A stretch of DNA of 6,186 bases, taken from the NCBI GenBank assembly GCA_002333205.1, contig DDAD01000106.1, positions 5,244 through 11,429 on the forward strand, read 5' to 3'. Position numbers and translations under genes: made by a program. The notes beneath the pieces are model-generated. The model was not told the DNA's origin. It saw nothing but the letters and a program-made list of their open reading frames with translations, and made no database searches. Position 1 is the first letter of the stretch; the number at the start of each line of letters is the position of its first letter. Of the stretch, positions 1-5,155 are shown in pieces. The stretch comes from Pedobacter sp. UBA2067 (GTDB lineage Bacteria > Bacteroidota > Bacteroidia > Sphingobacteriales > Sphingobacteriaceae).

Positions 1-163
1 AAATTCGCCTATTTTTGACTGTATTGGCTTTGGTCTTGCTGAGTACGAGCGTATACTAACCCGAGGGAAGCCGTTTTCCATGTGTTACACAATAGAAGAA
101 AATGTGTGGAAGGACCAACATCGCATACAGCTGAACATTAAGGGAATCAATACTGATTATTAG
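1..163 (+). CDS. recJ: Single-stranded-DNA-specific exonuclease RecJ, C-terminal end only (5' partial)
   Basis: An open frame enters from the left edge (first whole codon at base 2) and stops at TAG 161-163, giving 53 residues. It contains FDCIGFGLAEY, then GKPFSMCYTIEENVW and a final IQLNIKGI strand. I recognise this as the last part of the C-terminal OB-type domain of RecJ, where Bacteroidota proteins typically read like F-IGFG followed by a CYTIEEN-type segment and end in an LNIKDI-like strand. RecJ is a cytoplasmic 5'-3' exonuclease on single-stranded DNA, used in recombination and repair; its catalytic DHH/DHHA1 motifs would lie upstream, outside the window. The stop lies 5 bases before the lptB start, so the genes are probably co-transcribed. 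The assignment rests on a short C-terminal segment and on recall of the family, not on a search. Confidence 0.85.
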   Translation, partial: NSPIFDCIGFGLAEYERILTRGKPFSMCYTIEENVWKDQHRIQLNIKGINTDY

Positions 164-168
164 AATAA

Positions 169-903
169 ATGATATTAAGAGCTGAGCATCTAATTAAAAA
201 ATATAAACAGCGAACTGTTGTTAACGACGTCTCCTTTAATGTGAGTCAAGGAGAAATTGTTGGCTTACTTGGGCCAAATGGTGCCGGAAAAACGACTTCA
301 TTTTATATGATCGTGGGCTTGATCAAGCCTAATGAAGGGAAAATATTTTTAGAGGATGAAGATATTACCAAAGACGCCATGTACCGACGCGCGCAAAAGG
401 GCATCGGCTACCTTGCTCAGGAAGCCTCCGTTTTCAGAAAGTTATCTGTAGAAGACAACATTATGGCCATCCTGGAAATGACGACCCTGAATAAGGAAGA
501 GCGTCACGAAAAGCTGGAGGAGCTTATAAGTGAGTTTAGCTTAAATAAGGTTCGCAAAAATAGAGGCGACCTATTATCTGGAGGAGAGAGACGCCGTACA
601 GAGATCGCTAGAGCACTCGCTGCAAATCCAAACTTCATATTACTTGATGAGCCCTTCGCTGGAGTCGATCCAATAGCTGTTGAAGAAATTCAAACTATAG
701 TTGCCAGATTGAAAGAAAAAAATATTGGTATATTGATCACAGATCACAACGTTCAGGAGACACTTTCCATTACTGACAGGGCATATCTTTTATTCGAAGG
801 AAAGATCCTTGAGTCCGGAACGCCAGAAGTACTTGCGGCCAATGAAATGGTAAAGAAAGTATACCTCGGATCTAACTTTGTGCTACGAAAAAAAACGCTG
901 TAA
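169..903 (+). CDS. lptB: Lipopolysaccharide export ABC transporter, ATP-binding protein LptB
   Basis: This 244-residue protein is a complete ABC ATPase of the usual LptB length (about 240). Visible motifs are Walker A GPNGAGKTT at residues 35-43, Q-loop Gln84, signature LSGGERRR at 136-143, Walker B FILLDEP at 156-162 with catalytic Glu161, D-loop AGVDP at 164-168 and switch His193. The ERRRTEIARALA stretch after the signature and the closing YLGSNF segment are typical of LptB rather than of amino-acid transporter ATPases. LptB works as a dimer on the cytoplasmic face of the inner membrane with LptF and LptG, and powers extraction of lipopolysaccharide toward the LptC/LptA bridge. None of these partners is in the window. 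The ATG at 169 follows the recJ stop by 5 bases with no Shine-Dalgarno site, and the Walker A position fits this start. The GH3-like gene begins 18 bases downstream, suggesting an operon. Confidence 0.95.
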   Translation: MILRAEHLIKKYKQRTVVNDVSFNVSQGEIVGLLGPNGAGKTTSFYMIVGLIKPNEGKIFLEDEDITKDAMYRRAQKGIGYLAQEASVFRKLSVEDNIMAILEMTTLNKEERHEKLEELISEFSLNKVRKNRGDLLSGGERRRTEIARALAANPNFILLDEPFAGVDPIAVEEIQTIVARLKEKNIGILITDHNVQETLSITDRAYLLFEGKILESGTPEVLAANEMVKKVYLGSNFVLRKKTL

Positions 904-921
904 ACTAACCGAATTTATAAA

Positions 922-2439
922 ATGGCGATAGTCAACTCTCTTTTTACCTGGTATATGAAGAAGCGCGTCCACCAGATTGAGCTCTTCATGAAATATCCAC
1001 TGGACGTCCAGGAAGAATGGTTTCACGAGTTAATTACAACGGCCTCAGATACAGAATGGGGCCGACTATATGATTACAATTCTATAGACACCCCTGACCA
1101 GTTTAAAGAACGGGTACCCATACAAACTTACGACACTTTGAAGCCTTATATTGAGCGCATGCTCAAAGGCGAACAAAACATACTCTGGCCAACAGAAATC
1201 AAGTGGTTTGCAAAGTCATCCGGCACCACTAGTGATAGAAGCAAGTTCATACCGGTATCTGAAGAATCCTTACAAGAGTGCCACTTCAAAGGTGGTAAAG
1301 ATCTACTTTCCATATTCTGCAACAACAGGCCCAACAATCAAATTCTAACTGGAAAAGGCCTTGTACTAGGTGGTAGCCACCAGATTAACCAGCTAAACGA
1401 AAATTCTTTTTATGGTGACCTATCGGCCGTACTCATCAAAAACCTACCTATGTGGGCAGAATATTACCGCACTCCAGCCATCTCCATTGCATTGATGGAC
1501 AACTACGAAGAAAAGATGGAAAAAATGGCTGAGGCGACCATCAAAGAAAACGTAACCAACATCTCGGGAGTACCAACGTGGACGCTGGTACTTGCTAAAA
1601 AGGTGCTGGAAATTACCGGCAAGAAAAACCTCCTGGAAGTTTGGCCTAATCTGGAGCTCTATTTCCATGGTGCCGTTAACTTTGCACCGTACCGCGACCA
1701 GTTTCGAGAGCTTATTCCATGTGATTACATGTACTACCTGGAAACCTACAATGCCTCCGAAGGATTTTTTGGAATTCAAGACCAGGTAAACTCCGATGAA
1801 ATGCTGCTGATGCTGGATTACGGCATCTATTATGAATTTCTGCCGCTGGAGCATATTGATGATGAAAATCCAAAAACCCTCTCCCTAGACGAAGTGGAGC
1901 TTCATAAAAATTACGCAATCATCATTTCGACTAACGGAGGATTATGGCGATACATGATCGGAGATACCATTCAATTTACCTCCATATATCCTTTCCGAAT
2001 CAAGATCACCGGACGAACGAAACACTTTATTAATGCTTTTGGTGAAGAAGTGATTATTGACAACGCCGAACGTGCAATCAGCCATGCTTGTAAAAGTACT
2101 GGCGCAAAATTCAAAGACTACACAGCCTGTCCAATCTATTTTAAAGGATGTGATGTTGGCGGACATGAGTGGATCATTGAATTTGATACCCAACCAACAA
2201 ATTTTGATCAATTTGTTGACATACTAGATAATACTTTAAGGGAAGTAAATTCCGACTACGACGCGAAGCGATTCAAAGACATGGCATTGCGGCGCCCACA
2301 AGTACATAACGCACCTCAAGGCACGTTTTATAACTGGCTGAAGCTTAAGGGTAAACTAGGCGGACAACATAAAGTCCCACGGTTAGCGAACGACAGAAAG
2401 TACGTTGAAGAGATCCTAAACGTCATAAACATGCAATAA
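922..2439 (+). CDS. GH3 (auxin-responsive GH3-like) family protein, putative acyl-acid adenylating/amido synthetase
   Basis: This 505-residue protein has the length and motifs of the GH3 family, the adenylate-forming (ANL) enzymes best known from plant hormone-amino acid conjugation. ATP-binding motif I is KSSGTTSDRSKFIPVS at 98-113. Motif II is YNASEG at 276-281. The WRYMIGDTI segment at 342-350 carries the motif III aspartate (Asp348). GRTKHFINAFGEEV at 364-377 is the hinge into the C-terminal lid, and the C-terminus contains a lysine-rich KLKGKLGGQHKVPRL stretch at 474-488. No signal peptide or membrane segment is visible, so it is probably cytoplasmic. Plant members couple an acyl acid to an amino acid via an acyl-AMP; the substrate of the bacterial proteins is not known to me and should not be read as auxin. 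It follows lptB by 18 bases, which suggests co-expression with envelope-related functions, but that is inference only. The family call is firm; the reaction is not established. Confidence 0.92.
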   Translation: MAIVNSLFTWYMKKRVHQIELFMKYPLDVQEEWFHELITTASDTEWGRLYDYNSIDTPDQFKERVPIQTYDTLKPYIERMLKGEQNILWPTEIKWFAKSSGTTSDRSKFIPVSEESLQECHFKGGKDLLSIFCNNRPNNQILTGKGLVLGGSHQINQLNENSFYGDLSAVLIKNLPMWAEYYRTPAISIALMDNYEEKMEKMAEATIKENVTNISGVPTWTLVLAKKVLEITGKKNLLEVWPNLELYFHGAVNFAPYRDQFRELIPCDYMYYLETYNASEGFFGIQDQVNSDEMLLMLDYGIYYEFLPLEHIDDENPKTLSLDEVELHKNYAIIISTNGGLWRYMIGDTIQFTSIYPFRIKITGRTKHFINAFGEEVIIDNAERAISHACKSTGAKFKDYTACPIYFKGCDVGGHEWIIEFDTQPTNFDQFVDILDNTLREVNSDYDAKRFKDMALRRPQVHNAPQGTFYNWLKLKGKLGGQHKVPRLANDRKYVEEILNVINMQ

Positions 2440-2517
2440 CTAGGTCTTTTCCGCAAAAGAAAAAGTATAAAACGCAGAATTATTTTCAAAACAATAGGAT
2501 TATCCGCAACTAATAAA

Positions 2518-2525
2518 TAGATTTG
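2518..2525 (+). promoter_or_regulatory. Bacteroidota-type -7 promoter box (TAnnTTTG) ahead of the 95-residue gene
   Basis: TAGATTTG matches the TAnnTTTG consensus of Bacteroidota primary sigma factor promoters. It lies about 94 bases before the ATG at 2619 and would place the transcription start near 2528-2532, immediately before the hairpin at 2533-2587. I do not see a convincing TTG-type -33 element at the expected distance upstream, so the promoter is only partly supported. Confidence 0.4.
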
Positions 2526-2532
2526 CAGTGTT

Positions 2533-2587
2533 AACTACTTAGTTTTAATCAAGATTGCTAGCAATCAAGGTCTAAAACAAGTTAGTT
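2533..2587 (+). promoter_or_regulatory. Imperfect 55-base inverted repeat / leader hairpin
   Basis: The two arms can form about 19 base pairs. AACTA (2533-2537) pairs with TAGTT (2583-2587). CTT (2538-2540) pairs with AAG (2579-2581). GTTTTA (2542-2547) pairs with TAAAAC (2573-2578). GATTG (2553-2557) pairs with CAATC (2562-2566) around a CTAG loop. Single-base bulges sit at 2541 and 2582, with a 5/6-base internal loop in the middle. The centre (2553-2566) is a perfect 14-base palindrome. No T-tract follows on the + strand, so it does not look like a standard intrinsic terminator for the upstream GH3 operon. Its place just after a promoter box suggests a 5' leader structure or an operator; the role is unknown. 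Confidence 0.55.
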
Positions 2588-2618
2588 CAAGTATTAAACA
2601 CACAAATCGAAATTGGCA

Positions 2619-2906
2619 ATGGTAATCGAAAATCAACAAGAAGTACAGACAATAACCCTTAATGGCGTTAACTATTCTCTAAATTTGAGAGAAATTGAAA
2701 CTTTCATGCAACAATGTGATTTGTTCATGGATGCAAATCAGAATGAGTTTGATACAATGACCCAAATCATATCAGATCAACTGATTGATAATGCCAACGC
2801 AAACACCTCTGTTCCTGAATTAAGAGCACAGCTTAAGTTTCTTCGCGAAGTATCTTTCCTATTAAGATGTATGTTAACCCCAACAGCGTCTTCAAATAAC
2901 TGCTAG
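2619..2906 (+). CDS. Small protein of unknown function (95 residues)
   Basis: I do not recognise this protein. I start it at ATG 2619; an in-frame TTG at 2613 would add two residues but is less likely. It opens MVIENQQEVQTITLNG, is rich in Asn and Gln, acidic through the middle (DANQNEFDTMTQIISDQL), and ends with a more basic, probably helical segment (PELRAQLKFLREVSFLLRCM) and a Cys-terminal tail. There are three Cys in all, and no signal peptide, membrane span or known motif is visible. Predicted features suggest a short strand followed by mostly helices. A TAnnTTTG box and a 55-base hairpin lie upstream, which supports it being an expressed gene with a leader of about 90 bases. Its stop overlaps the stop of the convergent helix-turn-helix gene in a shared CTAG. 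No Shine-Dalgarno site is seen, in keeping with the other genes here. It is probably real, with function unknown. Confidence 0.65.
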   Translation: MVIENQQEVQTITLNGVNYSLNLREIETFMQQCDLFMDANQNEFDTMTQIISDQLIDNANANTSVPELRAQLKFLREVSFLLRCMLTPTASSNNC

Positions 2907-3247
2907 TCTTTGCTTGACATAAAGTCAAGCAAAAGCTGGTTATACTTTTCTAAGAGGTCAATATACTTGTCTTTCCAATAGGCCGAGTTAATCTGCTCAT
3001 TTTCATCATTAAGAAAGTGATGATGTTTATTTAACTCATCTTTGGGATACAGACTTGGGAATTCTGTCGAAAAATCATGATTGATAACATTTCCAATTCT
3101 GAATATAATTTCAGATTTCAAATGTTTTTGGTTAAACCAGTTGTATACAGATCTCCTGTTTACATTTGTTAAGCGGGCAAGTTCACTGATGCTGTAACCT
3201 TTACGGCGAATAATACGTTCAACTACTTGGCCATAATGTAAATCCAT
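2903..3247 (-). CDS. Small helix-turn-helix DNA-binding protein (114 residues)
   Basis: The N-terminal half carries a helix-turn-helix. GYSISELARLTNV at about residues 17-29 forms the first helix and turn, and NRRSVYNWFNQK at 30-41 is the likely recognition helix. It is followed by a helix containing SEIIFRIGNVINHDFSTEFP at 45-64. The pattern resembles Cro/C1 (XRE)-like regulators of Bacteroidota, but I cannot name a subfamily. A low-complexity HHH linker (75-77) leads to a C-terminal amphipathic helix (WKDKYIDLLEKYNQLLLDF, 91-109) that could mediate dimerisation as a short coiled coil. The ATG at 3247 gives a start just ahead of the domain; no Shine-Dalgarno site is visible. The gene converges with the 95-residue gene and shares its CTAG stop. 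A regulatory role is inferred from the fold; its target is unknown, though the intergenic repeats on either side are candidates. Confidence 0.85.
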   Translation of the reverse strand: MDLHYGQVVERIIRRKGYSISELARLTNVNRRSVYNWFNQKHLKSEIIFRIGNVINHDFSTEFPSLYPKDELNKHHHFLNDENEQINSAYWKDKYIDLLEKYNQLLLDFMSSKD

Positions 3248-3327
3248 ATATCTTAAAAATCAGGTACTGTGTATATATTCTAGCTATATCTGGAATTGCA
3301 AATTTCTTGGAGCACTACAAGCAATCA

Positions 3328-3342
3328 TTGGAAGCATTCCAA
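3328..3342. repeat. Perfect 6-3-6 inverted repeat upstream of the HTH gene
   Basis: TTGGAA and TTCCAA are exact reverse complements separated by GCA. The repeat sits about 80 bases upstream of the HTH start codon, a plausible place for a dimeric regulator's operator (for example autoregulation). This is a structural observation; binding is not shown by the sequence, and a repeat this short can arise by chance in AT-rich DNA. Confidence 0.35.
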
Positions 3343-3668
3343 ATAGAATATGTTTTAATTCTGAACGAATTTATTTTAAACTATCGAAAAAATAGTATCG
3401 ACACTCCTATTGTGTATGTTATCGTAAAAGAGTGTGTAAAAAATCGTGGATATGCTTAAATGCATTGTTTAATCATATTAGAACGCTAAAAATGTCCTTG
3501 TGTTTTGGTTTCCCGCCATTAACTCAGACGATTATTCTGCTCCTTTATAGCATCCTTTTACGGCTTCTCTCAAAATTCCCAAACTTTCCCGTAAATTTTC
3601 TCGAACCCCTACACAATTCCACAGTACTACAGATTCTGGCGCTAAATTTATTCCCAACTGGATAATTA

Positions 3669-3686
3669 TGATTAAATTGATAATCA
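3669..3686. repeat. Perfect 6-6-6 inverted repeat just upstream of the sugar transferase gene
   Basis: TGATTA and TAATCA are exact reverse complements separated by AATTGA, ending 28 bases before the transferase ATG. The position fits an operator or leader hairpin for that gene. The right arm runs into TAATCAAG, an octamer also present in the hairpin at 2546-2553. The role is inferred from position only. Confidence 0.35.
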
Positions 3687-3714
3687 AGTTCGGGGATTTA
3701 TTAAGCTTTCAGAC

Positions 3715-5088
3715 ATGCAAAATCGCTACAACTACCTATTCCGCTTAACCATTGCTTTAAGCGATTTGGCCATCTTAAATTTTGCACTATTTGCAACGTT
3801 CCTCCTGCATAATCCAACATACACCAATGTTGATTATCTTGATTTCAGCTTGCTCATAACGCTGGGCTGGTTTCTATTAGCTAAAATGCTCGACCTATAT
3901 AACAGGAAAACCATACAACACAAGGTTCTTTTCCTAACAACCTTCAAGTGCATCTGCCTGCATCTAATATTCTTTTTGATGTACAACACGGTTAAAAGCT
4001 TTCCCTTCGATTGGATTTTTAGTGCAATTTACTACAGCGCATCAGGAACCCTTTTGTTGCTTAACCGCTATTTTGCTGCCTTAGTTTTCCCTATACTTTC
4101 GAGAAGCCTGAAGATGAGAGCACCGGTAGCACTTTTGGGGGTAAACCCAACCAGTATCCGATTAGCAAACTATTTTGAAAAGCATGAAAAAGAGTACAGC
4201 TTCGCTGGATTTCTAAATACTAAACCGACAACATTAAATACCACTGAGCTTATTGAAGGATTTAGAGAGCAAATCCGAAATGCGGTGACCGCTGGGATCA
4301 ATGAAGTTTACATCTCTCTCGGCCCAGACAAGATCAGAGATATAGACAGCCTGGTTACCGAAGCCAGAAATCAATGTATACGTCTAAAGTTTGTTCCAGA
4401 TTATAGCCAGATATTAAGCGCAACGGCGAGTTTAAACAGCCTGAATGATTTCCAGGTTATCAATTTAACTGGGTCCTGCGCACAAGACAATATGGATGAC
4501 CGTGTGGTGAAACGGCTATTTGATATTGCATTCAGTCTTTTCGTGATCATCTTTATTTTCAGCTGGCTTTATCCAATCCTGGCATTACTGATCAAGTTAG
4601 AAAGCTCGGGGCCGGTAATATTTAAACAGGAACGCAGTGGAAGGAATAACGTACAATTCTATTGCTATAAGTTCCGGAGTATGCGGGTGAATGACGATAG
4701 TCATCTTCGTCAAGCCAGTAAAAATGACGATCGCATCACCCGCATCGGTCGGATCCTTCGGAAGACCAGCCTTGACGAGCTACCGCAATTCTTTAATGTT
4801 CTACTTGGTAATATGAGCGTTGTTGGCCCTCGCCCACATATGTTAAAGCACACAGAACACTATCGTGAAGTAGTAGACCAGTACATGGTTCGCCACTATA
4901 TGAAACCTGGAATTACCGGCTGGGCTCAGGTAAATGGCTATCGTGGGGAGACCAACGAACTTGGTTTGATGGAGAAGCGTGTGGAACATGATATTTGGTA
5001 CATGGAAAACTGGTCTGCCTTTCTTGACATCAAGATCGTGATCATGACAGTTCTAAATGTTCTCAAAGGTGAAAAGAATGCGTACTAA
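3715..5088 (+). CDS. Undecaprenyl-phosphate hexose-1-phosphate transferase (WcaJ-type priming glycosyltransferase)
   Basis: This 457-residue membrane protein has the full architecture of WcaJ/WbaP-type polyprenyl-phosphate sugar transferases. Four hydrophobic N-terminal segments lie at about 9-31, 43-62, 72-92 and 100-126. A Rossmann-like CoA_binding_3 domain spans about 134-255 (starts APVALLGVNP). A re-entrant membrane helix lies at about 271-295, followed by the C-terminal bacterial sugar transferase domain (264-457). Key motifs are SSGPVIFKQERSGRNN (297-312), YKFRSM (318-323), the catalytic Asp-Glu pair in SLDELPQ (Asp354, Glu355), GNMSVVGPRP (365-374) and KPGITGWAQVNGYRGET (397-413). It transfers a hexose-1-phosphate, commonly glucose, from UDP-sugar to undecaprenyl phosphate at the inner membrane, starting exopolysaccharide, capsule or colanic-acid-like repeat units. 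The exact sugar cannot be read from the sequence. The gene stands alone: no export or glycosyltransferase genes follow, and it converges on the GH10 gene 67 bases away. Confidence 0.93.
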   Translation: MQNRYNYLFRLTIALSDLAILNFALFATFLLHNPTYTNVDYLDFSLLITLGWFLLAKMLDLYNRKTIQHKVLFLTTFKCICLHLIFFLMYNTVKSFPFDWIFSAIYYSASGTLLLLNRYFAALVFPILSRSLKMRAPVALLGVNPTSIRLANYFEKHEKEYSFAGFLNTKPTTLNTTELIEGFREQIRNAVTAGINEVYISLGPDKIRDIDSLVTEARNQCIRLKFVPDYSQILSATASLNSLNDFQVINLTGSCAQDNMDDRVVKRLFDIAFSLFVIIFIFSWLYPILALLIKLESSGPVIFKQERSGRNNVQFYCYKFRSMRVNDDSHLRQASKNDDRITRIGRILRKTSLDELPQFFNVLLGNMSVVGPRPHMLKHTEHYREVVDQYMVRHYMKPGITGWAQVNGYRGETNELGLMEKRVEHDIWYMENWSAFLDIKIVIMTVLNVLKGEKNAY

Positions 5089-5124
5089 AAATAAAAAAGG
5101 GATGGCTCTTAAATGAACCATCCC
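5089..5124 (-). terminator. Intrinsic terminator for the GH10 gene (minus strand)
   Basis: A 10-base stem with one C-A mismatch (5099-5108 against 5115-5124; GGGATGG pairing with CCATCCC) closes a 6-base loop. Read on the minus strand it is followed by TTTTTTATTTTT (complement of the A-tract at 5087-5098), the classic layout of a Rho-independent terminator for the GH10 gene, whose stop lies 31 bases before the stem. On the + strand only an A-tract precedes it and no T-run follows, so its use by the sugar transferase gene is less certain, although the stem lies just past that gene's stop. Confidence 0.85.
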
Positions 5125-5155
5125 CACTATATATAATTAGAAATTGGGCGTGTTT

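Larger units (their letters stand above)
3248..3714. other. 467-base intergenic region without a supportable gene
   Basis: This spacer lies between the divergently oriented HTH gene (-) and sugar transferase gene (+), so it should hold both promoters. I found no TAnnTTTG box on either strand within it. The first part, to about 3480, is very AT-rich and holds several short inverted repeats: ACTAT/ATAGT at 3380-3396, ACACTC/GAGTGT at 3401-3435, and the two listed separately. From about 3500 to 3665 the + strand becomes markedly pyrimidine-rich. A GTG-started frame at 3432-3665 (77 codons) crosses both zones but has no recognisable motif and a low-complexity hydrophobic composition, so I treat it as chance. 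Confidence 0.6.

Noticed and set aside
1146..2211. Several frames of 63-136 codons on both strands inside the GH3 gene
   Set aside because: They fully overlap a 505-residue gene with clear family motifs and show no motifs of their own; they are shadows of its codon pattern.
2445..2460. TCTTTT-CCGC-AAAAGA inverted repeat just after the GH3 stop, as a possible terminator
   Set aside because: The stem is only six mostly A-T pairs and is followed by A-rich, not T-rich, sequence on the + strand, so it does not fit an intrinsic terminator.
2533..2587. Hairpin considered as the end of a small mobile element (MITE) or a CRISPR-like repeat
   Set aside because: There is one copy only in the window, no flanking target-site duplication and no regular spacing of repeats, so there is no support for a mobile element or an array.
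3432..3665. A 77-codon frame on the + strand starting with GTG
   Set aside because: It lies in a compositionally odd spacer, has no motif, a low-complexity hydrophobic/pyrimidine-driven composition, and no promoter or ribosome site. It is more likely chance than a gene.
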